DNA from: Thysanoteuthis rhombus
Lineage: Eukaryota; Mollusca; Cephalopoda; Oegopsida; Thysanoteuthidae
NCBI GenBank assembly: GCA_963457665.1
Contig: OY735225.1
Location: 3,210,086-3,274,085 of the forward strand
Direction: 5' to 3'
DNA: 64,000 nt
Positions 53,579 to 64,000 of the stretch are shown here, piece after piece (the first letter of the stretch is position 1; each line of letters starts with the position of its first letter). The position numbers and the translations under genes are program-made. The notes below the pieces were generated by a model. It was not told the DNA's origin. It saw nothing but the letters and a program-made list of their open reading frames with translations, and searched no databases.

Positions 53579-54506
53579 AAATCTATGGCTTTGTTTTGAT
53601 ATACATTCTACTCTCAATGTGTTGAAGTACTGTGTCTTCAGCTGGTACAACGTATTGGTTATTGCAGTTTTTCAATTCATTGATTTTTAAAAAATACTTT
53701 GTTTTGGACAATTTGAACTCTTCTTTTCATCTGTAATCACGTTTTGGACCATTCATTTTTACGGTCCTCTTCAGGTATAAAATTAATATCCATATGGGAA
53801 GATAGTCTCTCTTATAAGTCTCTTCTTTCAATGGTTCAATTTGATCCTGTCTTTTTTGCTTTGAACCACCAAAATCATGTTGGTATTTTAATGGCTCTTC
53901 TCAAAGTTATAGACAATACTTTGTTTTATGTTTTTTCAAGTTCAGCAAAGTTGAATCAATATCAAAATCAATAAAGTTTACAGATTAGTGAATTGAAAAA
54001 CTCAAACAAATGACCAACTTGACCAAAACAAAAGGTGTGTGCGTGTTACCATCGTTTTGCTATTATAAGATTTACCAGAAAACCCTTTTAATATTTCGCG
54101 GCTTTTTCTTTTATCACTTAGTAATGTTCCCTTATAGTGGAGGTTGTTTGAGGAGAGTTCAATAATATTGATATAAAACATCTAGATTACTAGTCCATTG
54201 ATTTGACTATCATAGTACATAGATAGAGGTGGGTAGGGGATTTGAATTTTTATAATTATGTATATCTTTTATGATACTTTTGTTCATTTATTATTTCATA
54301 AAGTAAAATCTATACACCCTATTCAGAGGTTATACAGGAGTTCAGATTATTAATTAGCATAGATTACTTTCCTCTGGAGTTAGGATAGGCCTATGAAAAA
54401 GTAACACTCGACCTGTACAAAGCAAAGTGAATTTTCAAGATTTATTTGGGGAAAAAATAATGTTTGATACTGGGGATATGGTAGTCAAAAACTGATAATA
54501 AAAAAG
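53579..54506. other. Intergenic DNA, no feature
   Basis: Includes a 76-residue frame (53744-53974) without a recognised motif. Confidence 0.5.
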
Positions 54507-55460
54507 CAACTCCTTCATCAGGCTACATAAAAACTCAGAACTGTTCCAGCTCCAAAAAGGAATAAGGCAAGGTGATACCAGCTCACCCAAACTCTTTACG
54601 GCCTGCCTTCAGATGATCTTCTGAAAACAGGACTGGGAAGATAAAGGAACCAAAATAGACAGCAAATACCTGAGCAACTTTAGATTTGCAGATAACATCG
54701 TCCTTTTCACAGAGAACCTACACGACCTCCAACTAATGCTAGATGAACTAAACGAAGAAAGCAAAAAAGTCAGCCTACACATAAACTTCAGTAAAACAAA
54801 AATCATATGTAATAATCATATTGAGAATAAGAACATAACTGTCAAGATAGAAGATGCAAAACACGACAAGGTAGACCACTACATCTACCTAGGACAACAA
54901 ATCTCCCTGAATACCTCAAAAGAAGAAGAAATCAAGCAAAGAATCACTCTAGGGATGGCAAGCCCTTGGCAGAGCATGCTCAACTTTAAAAACCAGATGA
55001 TCCCAGTAATCCTAAAAAGAAGAGTACACAACCAATGCATCCTCCCGATAGTCACTTATGGAGCTGAAACATAGAACCTAACCAAGAGACAGACCTGCAA
55101 ACTGAGAAGCATACAACGCATGCATGAGAGAATCATGTTCAACCTTACATAGAGAGATCACAAGACAGCACAGTATATCAGAAAGAAAACGGGTGTCCGA
55201 GACATCATAGAAACTATTAAAAAATTCAAATGGCAATGGGTAGGCCATGTTGCAAGAATGACTGACAACCGATGGACATCACAACTCACAACATGGATCC
55301 TCAGAGATCACATGCGAAACCGAGGCCGACAGAATATAAGATGGAGAGATGAACTAGACAAGTTCAGAAAATACTGGCTCTGTGATAGAGAATTGTAGCG
55401 AATCCTGGGGAAGGTTTATGTCCAATGACAGATGCTGAAAGATGATGAATAAAAAAAAAA
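54507..55460 (+). mobile_element. RTE-like LINE, 5'-truncated copy
   Basis: Starts inside the reverse transcriptase with CAGGCTACATAAAAACTCAG and LQKGIRQGDTSSPKLFTACL (motif B). Motif C reads FADN, so a catalytic Asp is lost, and a stop lies near 54622. The 112-residue frame 54736-55074 carries INFSKTKIICNNHIENKNIT, HYIYLGQQISLNTSKEEEIK and ILPIVTYGAE. The element proceeds to the family's 3' end (TGGGGAAGGTTTATGTCCAA, near 55418) and a GATGATGAATAAAAAAAAAA tail. Confidence 0.9.
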
Positions 55461-55464
55461 ACAC

Positions 55465-56100
55465 CATCAAAGGATAAATTCTATTCATGACATCACTGGC
55501 ATTTTCCACTCGAAAACATCTAAAATGAAATGAAATAACATCTAGAAATATCCAGATTCAGGAAAAGCTAGATATTATAAATAAACCTTTCAAAATGAGG
55601 CTCCAGAAATGTTGACAAATTTTTTCTTCTAAGAATTAACAAAAAACATTTTTAGAATGAGGCAGGTGTAGTACTAATGCCAATTTTTGAGCTTGTGAAT
55701 AAAACAATATGGCCAGGAGCACTGAATCATACAAACATAAACAAACATACATGCATATAAAAGAGAATAGAACTCATCATAACAGTCAATATCTGAATAA
55801 TCGTAGCATCAAAATTTGAAGTCATGTAAAAAAATCCCATGAGGAATGAATGTGGTCTGAATAAATTCTATTTTATTACATCACTGGGAAATATCTAAAA
55901 TAGAGTGAAAAAACATCTAAAAACATCTGGATCATAGTGAATACAGATGTTATCAATAAAACCATCAGAATAAAGAAAAAATAAAAATAAAAATATTTAG
56001 AAGGGGTCTAGTGGAGTACTGATGCCAAGTTTCAAGTCTGGAGAAAAAACAGTGTGGCCAGAAGCGCTGGAGCACACAAACACTTAAACGAACACGCTCA
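55465..56100 (+). repeat. Dispersed repeat family E, two copies
   Basis: ATAAATTCTATTCATGACAT, CACTGGCATTTTCCACTCGA, AACATCTAGAAATATCCAG (from 55475) and AGTCAATATCTGAATAATCG, GCATCAAAATTTGAAGTCAT, TGAATAAATTCTATTTTATT (from 55785) are two successive copies. Each is followed by similar text about GTGGCCAGAAGCGCTGGAGC / TGGCCAGGAGCACTGAATC. The same family precedes the RTE copy at 1110. Confidence 0.7.
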
Positions 56101-57674
56101 TATAAGAAAAGATAAAACCTTCCACCACTTTTGGTGGCTACGGTTGTTCATCCCTTTGGTGGTTATGGTTGTTCAGCAAAACATGAAAAAAAATCTATTT
56201 TGTGATTTGAATCTTCTTGCAAAATCATCTAAAAAGACCATTGTAAACAAAGTCAAATCCGAAGTATCTAAATTAAAAGAAAAACATGTTTTTTTTTCTT
56301 TCTTCAACTTCCTGCCTTAAAAACACGTAAGCAAAATTTTATTTCCCATCAGACAACCCGTGTCTGTTTCAGAATAAAATTCATTTTCTATCTAAATAGT
56401 TCAATCCCTGTGAAAGTCAGGAATGATTTAATCTTTTGTTAATTTTGTTGTCTATTCCTGAAGACTCCTCCTGGTGTGATCTCAGTAACAAGTTGTTTTT
56501 TTTATTTTACCGGGTGGGGTTGCTACCCCCTGAGCCTTCTCCTTTATCTCGGATAGAACTAGCCTTGGTGACTGCCTAACAGTGTTTGTTTTTTTTTCTG
56601 TTTGAGTAACCCTCCCTTAGACAGACTGCTACCTTCTCCATACTAAATTCAAAACATTTTGGCTTTACATTCTACTCTCTCGGAACCTCAGCCTAGCATT
56701 TTTTCTTCACAAAATTTGAAATTTCCTCTGATTAGTTTTTTTTCCCCATTTTTTTTCAATCTTATCTCAAATTTATTTCTCAAAAATTTCATTTTCAAAT
56801 GAAAGTGAGAAACATGACCACTGAAGGCTATGTTTTTCATTAAATATAACTTCAAATGATACGTTAAGGTTAGTGTTTAGAGTTAGGTTTGGGATTGAAA
56901 GAATGGTCTCCGTTAGTACAGATGATGAAATAACACTGGAGTGTCCCCTCCAGAGAGCATGCCAAAGTGAAGCATATGAAGATCCTTTGATGCCCAGGTG
57001 TCAGAATCCCCCTTCTCAGTATCGCTGACACATTCTAGAGGAGAGCAGAGAGTGATATGTTTGGCATCAGCTTGACTTCTTGAGCCGCTGGAAAGATGTC
57101 AAATTGGTCTTCAAACTGCCTTCCTTACTTTGGAATCGGTTGTTGTCCTCCTAGACTGGTTGTCTTCCCTAGGCTAGGTAGTCCTATTTCACAACTGTAG
57201 GGAGAAGAGATGGATTCATGTTTTTTGCCCAAGGTTCTCAGTTCAAAGTAAACGTAAACAGTTTAGGATAAGTGTTAAGGTTAATGTGTGTAGTCTTTGA
57301 GGTTAAAGATTAGTATTTAGGATTACAGTTATAGGGATAGAGACAATGTGGAAAACCAAGTTTGATTTTAAAATAATTAATTTTCAAGTCAATTACAGAA
57401 CAAATGGGAGCAGCAAACTTGTCATTATGACAATGGTAGTCTCACCACTAAAAAAAAGTTTATTATGCCATCCATCTTCTGATTTTAAAGCGGAAAAGGT
57501 AACAATCCCCGTGGAATTATTCTTTTCCTAAGGGTATTACTGCGAAGTGAAATTTGAACACTGTCTGCTGGTTTTGTTTTCTTTGCCAGTAACTGTTATT
57601 CCACTCTTAACCTCTGTTATCGGGTTGTTATTGTTGTTGTTAATGTCTTTTTGTCACTTTTATTTTAAGAAACT
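56101..57674. other. Intergenic DNA, no gene recognised
   Basis: Several short homopolymer T runs and GC-richer patches around 57000-57200. Short + frames (56054-56320, 57346-57531) show no recognisable domain. Confidence 0.5.
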
Positions 57675-58010
57675 GTCACCACACTGTCATCATAGGTTTC
57701 TTCAATTTTCAAGTTGGTCTGGCTGGCTGTGTATACAGGCCACACCAATGGAGCTAAAGGGTTGAAATTTTAAGCATTTACTCTTTATTATGTCTAGAAA
57801 AAAATTAACATTTTTTTTCATTTTTGAAAATTCTGTCTTCTGTATAGGCTTTTAGGGGGGTTTGGTTTTCAATGTAAGTTTGTGCTAAATTCCTTCTTTA
57901 ATTTATGTCCAGCGGCATCCATGCTTGTTTTTTTTCTTTTAAAAAAAATTTGTATTTTATTGGTGATCTCTGCCCAACAAGAGGCATATGGGAACTTTTT
58001 GGTCAAGGGG
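57675..58010 (-). mobile_element. MITE-A, copy 10
   Basis: Reverse orientation: GAAACTGTCACCACACTGTC, TTTTCAAGTTGGTCTGGCTG, CACACCAATGGAGCTAAAGG, TTCAATGTAAGTTTGTGCTA and GATCTCTGCCCAACAAGAGG. The far end is lost. Confidence 0.7.
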
Positions 58011-58294
58011 GGAGCAAAGGGCTTGATTTGCTTGAAATTTTAAGCATTTTTGCCTGAACTACACTGATTTTCCTGAAATTTTACTCTTCTTATCCTGAAT
58101 GTTCATTGTTCATTTTGAAAGTTACTGATCTCTTGTATTTGGTGTTTGAAATTTGTTTCTTACAGATTCATTAATTTTTCCATTTCACACCCCTCCCCCC
58201 AGCATTATTTCCATTTTGGACAACCCCACCCAACCGCGAAATCCCTGGACATAACTTTGTTACTCATTGACAGATCTGGAATTGTGTCCTTTGA

Positions 58295-58780
58295 TAGATA
58301 CCATCAACCAACACTCTCAACGTGGGTTTCTTTTAGTTTTTAAGTTGGGCTGGCTATGTATGTATGTATCTATCTATATAATGCTACACAAATGGAGCTA
58401 GAGGGCTGAAAATTTAAACTATAGTTGTTTCTTGTGTCAAAAAAAAAAGTTTTTTTTCATGTTTTTCTCCCAAACTCACCCCTGAAAACCTTTTTTATTT
58501 TGCGGCTATTATTTGTCCAGTTAGCAATGTGAGCTTATGTTAAATTGGTCACTAGTTAGCGCACGTGTGTTTTCGGAATATTCAAGGTTTCTTTTGGTGA
58601 TCACTGTCCAACAAAAGGTGAGAGGAACCACTTATTCATTGATCACCTCATTTTCAAATTTTTTCAAATATGACCATCCCTGAAATAACTCAGCATTCTT
58701 CCAAAAAACGTCGGTCACATGCTGGGTGGGGGTGAGGGGTGCTTGCTAAGTGATCGACCAGACCTGTAGCTCTTATCAAT
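58295..58780 (-). mobile_element. MITE-A, copy 11
   Basis: Reverse orientation: CGTGGGTTTCTTTTAGTTTT, CACAAATGGAGCTAGAGGGC, AGCAATGTGAGCTTATGTTA, GATCACTGTCCAACAAAAGG and AAGTGATCGACCAGACCTGT at the end. A short piece of family G (58195-58260, inverted) precedes it. Confidence 0.75.
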
Positions 58781-59374
58781 CCTCCGCTTTCAATTTCATT
58801 GTTCAAATAAATACCTATTGATAAGGCGGCTTTCAAAATTTTGTCTCCAACTGCTGACACTCCTACAATTGACCCATTTATTTTCCAACCGTGAGTTTTG
58901 GGCAAATTTTGAGGTTAGTATGTCGGTCTTCTCAGCTTGTTGCCTCCTTTAAATTTTTCGTTTTTATTCTATCTTATTTTCTGTCATAAGCATTAGAGAT
59001 ATTCAACAAACTGCGCGAGACATTCGCTTTTCCTGCCTATTGAAAATTTTTGTGGGGGTTGAGAAAAATGATACCCTGGCATAAAACCCATAAAAATGTT
59101 GAAGATAAAATAACAAAAAAAAAAAAAAAAAAAGTAAAGATTCTTCTTTTACTACTTTTGGGATTATATAACATGTTTTTTTTTGTTTAGAAAAAAAAAA
59201 GGTTTATCTGAAAGTCGGATTTATTTTGTTGCTTGATTATAAATGACTTTCTTGGTTATCATTGAAGCTAATCAGAAAAAATTACTTTTGAAAATATGAT
59301 TTGACAGTTCAGGTTTAAAATCAGTTGAAACTGTATTGCAGCAAATGTCTTTTTGCCACATGTCAAGATGAAAG
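58781..59374. other. Intergenic DNA, no feature
   Basis: Poly(A) of about 20 at 59114-59133. No gene recognised. Confidence 0.5.
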
Positions 59375-59690
59375 AAAGAGGGATCAATTAATAAGTTACT
59401 TCTCTCCTGGTATTGTTTTATGTAAAATTCAGACTTTCTTAGAAATCAAGTGTAAATACTGCCGGACACAAAATGAGTGATCAATTCAGCATAAACTCAC
59501 ACTGGAAATTTATAACCCTGTCCCACTACAAAGTTAGTGGGGGGGGGATATTCGAAATTTTCAGCACTCCAGTTGCATTGGTGTAGGTTGTGTGTGAGTG
59601 TTACATACATTGCCAGCCAGCCAGAACAACTTGAAAACTTGAGAAACCAATGTTGACAGTTTCAGTTGATGATCCCTAAGAACATAATAA
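59375..59690 (+). mobile_element. MITE-A, copy 12
   Basis: AGGGATCAATTAATAAGTTA, GATCAATTCAGCATAAACTC, CACTCCAGTTGCATTGGTG, CAGCCAGCCAGAACAACTTG, and right end TTGACAGTTTCAGTTGATGA. The left terminus is absent. Confidence 0.7.
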
Positions 59691-59844
59691 GATGATATAT
59701 GTCAGCTGAAGCCTTGTTAAAAACTACTTCTTCATTCTGATTTCATGCTACTTACTCCAACAGCTGGAGATTATTCGACTGCCAATAAAATGAAGAAGGT
59801 TTTTAATAAATGTTTTCATTATTAATTTTTGACCTGCTTTCATC
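59691..59844. other. Short spacer
   Basis: AT-rich, nothing recognised. Confidence 0.5.
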
Positions 59845-60475
59845 ATCAGTCTTTTATTGCCCACCGTTGGACATAGATCTTCCCCAGAATTCATCACACC
59901 TCTCTATCATGGGCATCGCGAAGCCAATGTTTTCTGAACCTGTCCAGTTTCGTCTCGCCAGCTTATATTCTGCTGGCTATGGTTGCATATTTGATCTCTG
60001 GGGATCCATGTTGTGAATAATGATGTCCATCGGTTATCTGCCATTCTTGCAATATGACCAACCCATTGCCATTTGAGTTTCAGAATGGATTCTATTTGAG
60101 GGTCAGTTTCTTGGTTAGGGTCCATTTTTCAGCTCCATCGGTGACTATCAGGAGGATGCATTGCTTGTAGACCATTCTTTTTAGAATTAATGAGATTTCC
60201 TTGTTCTTGAAAGTGGAGCTTTCTCCACCAAAGCCTTGTCATCCTAGAGTGATTCTTTGCTTGATTTCTTCTTCTTTTGAGGATTCTATGGAGATTTGTT
60301 GTCCTTGGTAAACATAGTGGTCAACTTTCTCCTGCTTGTATTTTTGATTTTGATCATTGAGCATTTATTTCTGATATGTTTGTTTTATATGACCTTAGTT
60401 TTGCTGAAGTTCATGTTCAACCTCCTTGCTTTCTTCTTCTCACTGATGATCTCTAGGTGCTAGCTCATCCAGGCT
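59845..60475 (-). mobile_element. RTE-like LINE, 5'-truncated copy with internal deletion
   Basis: Starts CATCATCAGTCTTTTATTGC and CGTTGGACATAGATCTTCCC. The - strand frame 60125-59907 reads IESILKLKWQWVGHIARMAD then NRWTSLFTTWIPRDQ. About 130 bp coding for the HERIMLG-REKTG region is missing. It continues through the KEEEI block to near 60470 (TGCTGAAGTTCATGTTCAAC, complement of the LHMNFS-coding text). Confidence 0.88.
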
Positions 60476-61049
60476 GGTGTTTTTCAAGGGTTATAAAGCA
60501 AATGTGGCAATGGATGGGTTCAAGTTTTCTCATTTTCAAAGAAACCCAGGGAAGTCATGTATCATTTTGAAGGTTATTAGATATGGACTTCATTTATAGC
60601 AAAATTATACAGAAATAATTGTCTTCTGAATTCATTATGTATTCAAAATGGATGCAATATTTAAAAAAATGAATGACTTGAAGTGAGTAGCATGAAAATA
60701 AAGATGTAGTTTCAAACAAGAAGTGAATTCAAATGCCAGATCTCATTTAATAATCTAGTGAAAATTAAACTCTACAATCAGTATCCTCAAGAGTAGTTTA
60801 GTAATCAAATAATAGTATAATAGTGTTTTGATAAAAAGCAACAATAATAAGATAGAATTGGTCATAGAATAATAGTCAAAATGAAGAGCGTACTGAGCCA
60901 GGGTGTCTTGATACAATGATGATAAGTTCCCGACAGATCTCATACTAAAAGGTAAAGCATCCTTCTCTTGAAAGACAACTCCCATTGGAGTATAAATGGC
61001 CAGTTTCAAAATACCGGCTTTTTTACATGTGTCAGCATGCTATGTTAGG
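60476..61049. other. Intergenic DNA, no feature
   Basis: No recognised repeat. The 84-residue - frame at 61009-60755 has no known motif. Confidence 0.5.
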
Positions 61050-61325
61050 GGTGATCATTTGAAAATTTGATAAAAGGGTATCAATGGATAAGTAGTTTCT
61101 ATTACCTTTTGCTGGACAGTGATCACTAAAAAACCTGAATTTTCAAAAAACATGCTCACAAACTTGTGACCAATTTAGCATAAGCTTTCATTGTATAAAG
61201 GTATTCAGGGGTGAATTTAAACAAAAACTTTTTTTCTAGACATAGTAAGGAGTAATTTTTTAAATTTTCAGCACTCTAGCACCATTGGTGCAGCATTATA
61301 CATGTATAAATGTATACATTCTTGC
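61050..61325 (+). mobile_element. MITE-A, partial copy 13
   Basis: ACCTTTTGCTGGACAGTGAT, TTGTGACCAATTTAGCATAA, GGTATTCAGGGGTGAATTTA and CACTCTAGCACCATTGGTGC. The right end is replaced by ATACATGTATAAATGTATAC. Confidence 0.7.
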
Positions 61326-61329
61326 AAGT

Positions 61330-61605
61330 CTCAAGTCTTGTCAAGCTCAGGACTTAATACCTTCAAGTTTTTTCATGACTACCCCATTGGCAAGATGCAA
61401 GTCTACCAACTGCATGCCTCCACCCTAATCACACAGCTTAGAGTGTACTCAATCAGCTGCTGAGTGCACAGGGAAATTTATCCTTATGATGAGTTTTCCC
61501 CACTCTTTACTCGTGCTGGGAATCAAAATGGAGACCTTTTGCAATTGAGGGAGATGTGCAAGCTATCTGAGTGGACTGCTTCCTCCCATTTCCTCCAACC
61601 GATGC
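61330..61605 (-). mobile_element. tRNA-like SINE, - strand (candidate)
   Basis: On the - strand, CAGTCCACTCAGATAGCTTG (A-box side, near 61570) is followed by TTTTGATTCCCAGCACGAG (B-box side, near 61515) at about tRNA spacing. The remainder, with CTCAGCAGCTGATTGAGTAC, resembles the tail of the 32955-33110 element. Confidence 0.45.
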
Positions 61606-61877
61606 CATGTTTTCTATCAATTAACTGAACTTTATCCAAGAGAAAATGATATAAGCCAGACATTTCTACATCCTCTTTTGATATGGCTTTCTTATGATTC
61701 CTTGAGTCTGACTTCCATGGGACGGCTGCATTCTCTCTTATATTCCTTACATAGGATGCAAGGTTGGACTTAGAAGTTGCTGGACTCAATTGGAAACATT
61801 TTTGCAATGTCCCAGGTTCACAGCCAATCTCAGTAGAATCTTAGAAAATTTAACATAGACTTTATATTTGTTTAGTA
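61606..61877. other. No recognised feature
   Basis: The 94-residue - frame (61807-61523) overlaps the SINE candidate and has no known motif. Confidence 0.45.
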
Positions 61878-62235
61878 CAGGAGTTCTTAACCTGAGGTAT
61901 CCTTACCCAATGGGGGTATGGGAAGCAAATTCTGGAGATATGCGGAGCAAATTTTGGGGGTATGGGATACAATGGAAAAAAATTCAAAAACTATTATTAT
62001 TATGAAATATGCAAGTATTCCCAGATAGAGTTAGAAATAAGTTTGTTGGTTTTCTTGTTATGTTGTATTTATTTATTTATTTATTTTTTGTTTTATTGCA
62101 TTTTTTTTTTTAAAGAACGATGATTGTGAAGATGATGCTGATGCTGCTAATTTCAATCTTCAGATGAAGTGGGTATGGGGCCATAAAGAATGATGTGCTG
62201 GGGGTCTGGAACTGTAAAATGGTCAAGAAATCCTG
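61878..62235. mobile_element. hAT-like MITE
   Basis: Left end CAGGAGTTCTTAACCTGAGG and inverted right end CAGGATTTCTTGACCATTTT are matching hAT-type termini. Flanking octamers GTTTAGTA (61870-61877) and CTTTAGCT (62236-62243) share TTTAG. The 358-bp interior has no transposase. It carries a triplet-like GATGATGCTGATGCTGCTA stretch and a duplicated ATGGG-(A/T)GCAAATT(C/T)TGG phrase near the left end. Confidence 0.65.
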
Positions 62236-63027
62236 CTTTAGCTGAAGGGGATGCAGTCATAATGTACGCTTGAAAATTTCAGAGAAATGAAATCTTATGC
62301 CGCTGTAAAATCGACATATTATTTAATTCGAATACTGTTAAAGATAAAAATTCAAAATATGAACAGGATAAACAGACACGACTGACTTTTTTCAGAATTC
62401 AGAAGAAAACAAAAATTGTAGCTGTTATCTGTAAAATCTGCAACATTGTGTTGGATGTATGTTGCAATATGTGTTGTGTCTAAGGAGACTGCCTGGGGCC
62501 ATGTAAAAGCAAAAATCAACAGATATTACTTATTTTAGTTGTAAAAATTGTCCTAAAATATTACTTATTTCTTTTTTTTCATTATCTTACAACTATAAAT
62601 TATTTGAATTAGTATTTATTCTCTCTGTGACATATGATATGAAATAAAAGATGAAATCACAATAAAACCTTTATTTATTCAAATTTACAAAAAAATAATA
62701 AATCACTCTATTAGTTAAATTCAGTTGAAATATTTGTACTAGTGTGCTAACATTCTTGACTGATGCCAGTTGACCAATCAACATTGTAACTTGCAGTTGT
62801 CCATGCTATATATACTACTTGCATTTTAACTGTTGTCCTTTTTTTCTGGATTCAAATAGAGTAGATTACTTAGATACCACAGAAATATAGTATTACATTT
62901 GCTATTGTATATTAATGTCCCCAGAATATATACATACATAAAACTCATGTTTTACTATATTAAGTCATCGAACACTTTTACTGAGGAATTTTGGAAATAC
63001 CATATGACTATTTACTCAATGCATTTG
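62236..63027. other. Intergenic DNA, no feature
   Basis: AT-rich, with no gene or repeat recognised. Confidence 0.5.
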
Positions 63028-63061
<34 letters not shown>

Positions 63062-63062
63062 G
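63028..63062. repeat. (GT)n(AT)n microsatellite
   Basis: GTGTGTGTG followed by about 13 TA units. Confidence 0.95.
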
Positions 63063-63127
63063 AAGAGTGTGGTTCCAAAACAGGATGTGCACCATTTTTG
63101 TGGTCTTTCTCCTTTTTTTGCTCTATT

Positions 63128-63950
63128 TATCATCATCATTAGTCTTTTATCTTGCATTGTTGGACATTAACCTTTGCTAGGATTGACCTGACGTCTCTAT
63201 TATGGGTTTTGTTGAGCCAAAACTTTCTGAACTTTTGGCCTAGTTTGTCCCGCCATCTTATATTCTGCCTGCTTTGATTTTGCAAATAATCTCTGGGGAT
63301 CCATATGGTGAGGTATTCTGCTATTCTTGCAAGATGGCCAGCTGATTGCCATTTTAGTTTTCTAATGGATTCGATGATGTCTCGGAATCCTGTTTTTTCC
63401 CTTGAATACTGTGCTGTCTTGTGATATCTCTGTGTGATGTTGAGCAGGATTCTTTCATGTGCACATTGCATGCTTCTCAGTTAAAGGGTTTGTCTTTTGG
63501 TTAGGTTTCATGTTACAGCTCCATAGGTGACTATAGGGAGAATGCAATGTTTGTAGACCCTTTTTTTAGGACTAATGGGATTTTCTTGTTCTTGAGGGTA
63601 GAGCTTGCTCTGCCAAAGGCTTGCTATCCTAGAGTGATTCTTTGCTTGATTTCTCCTTCTTTTGAGGATCACATGGAGATTTGTTGTCCTAGGTGGATGA
63701 AGTTGGCTACTTTCTCCAGTTTTGCATTTTTGATCGTTGCGTGTTTATTTCCTAAGTGTTTGTTTTACATGACGTCTGTTTTGCTGAAGTTCATGTGGAG
63801 GCCAAATTTCTTGCTTTCAGTTTCATCGAGTATTAGCAGGAGGTCCTGAAGGTTCTCTTTGAAAAGGACAAATTTTTTCTGCAAATCAGAGGTTGCTTAG
63901 ATATTTGCCATCTATTTTGATTCCTTTATTTTTCCATGAGTAATAAATCT
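63128..63950 (-). mobile_element. RTE-like LINE, 5'-truncated copy
   Basis: Begins ATCATCATCATTAGTCTTTT and TTGTTGGACATTAACC. The 110-residue - frame (63471-63139) reads HERILLNITQRYHKTAQYSR then EKTGFRDIIESIRKLKWQSA and GHLARIAEYLTIWIPRDYL. Upstream (towards 63950) are the LHMNFS/KEEEI blocks and a decayed motif C region. The catalytic core is absent or destroyed. Confidence 0.88.
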
Positions 63951-64000
63951 AAATCAGTTGATTTTTCTTACGAAATGGAATACAATAAAAGTTATTGATT

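Noticed and set aside
57547..57765. 72-residue hydrophobic frame resembling a signal peptide or membrane protein
   Set aside because: Its second half lies in a MITE-A copy and the hydrophobic run comes from T-rich GTTGTTATTGTTGTTG. No conserved motif is present.

Overview
The window is intron-rich, AT-rich animal nuclear DNA, most likely from an invertebrate. The support is spliced exons of an SLC17 transporter separated by introns of up to 23 kb, degenerate non-LTR retrotransposons, tRNA-derived SINEs, short inverted-repeat DNA transposons and very frequent (AT)n microsatellites. The phylum cannot be fixed from the sequence; a mollusc or another lophotrochozoan, or an arthropod, would fit. 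Nothing bacterial is present: no operons, CRISPR, rRNA or intact tRNA genes.

The one host gene recognised is the 3' half of an SLC17-family (sialin / vesicular glutamate transporter-like) gene on the + strand. Five coding exons lie at 8247-8396, 10834-10966, 18280-18435, 41776-41861 and 49883-50062. They join in frame (junction phases 0, 1, 1, 0) and encode about 233 residues covering the last six membrane helices and a short cytoplasmic tail. The N-terminal half must lie upstream of the window. Poly(A) signals occur at 50601 and 50721.

Most of the rest is transposon debris. (i) At least eight 5'-truncated copies of one RTE-like LINE family (1.1-3.3, 19.8, 23.9, 27.0-28.1 as an opposed pair, 45.8-47.4, 54.5, 59.8 and 63.1 kb) end in (TGA)n/(TCA)n-like tails. 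(ii) A degenerate Jockey-like LINE lies on the - strand at 6.1-8.0 kb. (iii) Two tRNA-derived SINE families ending in (AT)n or AT-rich DNA, plus further tRNA-like heads. (iv) About 13 copies of a 300-450 bp MITE-like family (here MITE-A). (v) Smaller families (here B to G). (vi) hAT-like and Tc1/mariner/pogo-like non-autonomous elements with visible terminal inverted repeats and, in some, target-site duplications. (vii) A mariner transposase relic at 20.5-21.4 kb.

Tandem repeats include a perfect 31-bp x 5 array (5915-6069), two 143-bp duplications (14.0 and 17.4 kb) and a 1-kb minisatellite of about 32 units with an ACCACTGAAA core (35.3-36.4 kb). Region by region: 1-8.2 kb repeats only; 8.2-50.7 kb transporter gene, its introns packed with repeats; 50.7-64 kb apparently intergenic, with no host gene recognised. 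I found no clear new functional system. The items most worth checking are the opposed RTE pair, the structured minisatellite, MITE-A, the hammerhead-like motif at 4.58 kb and the 47.8 kb long-inverted-repeat element. All family assignments come from reading the sequence; no database search was possible.
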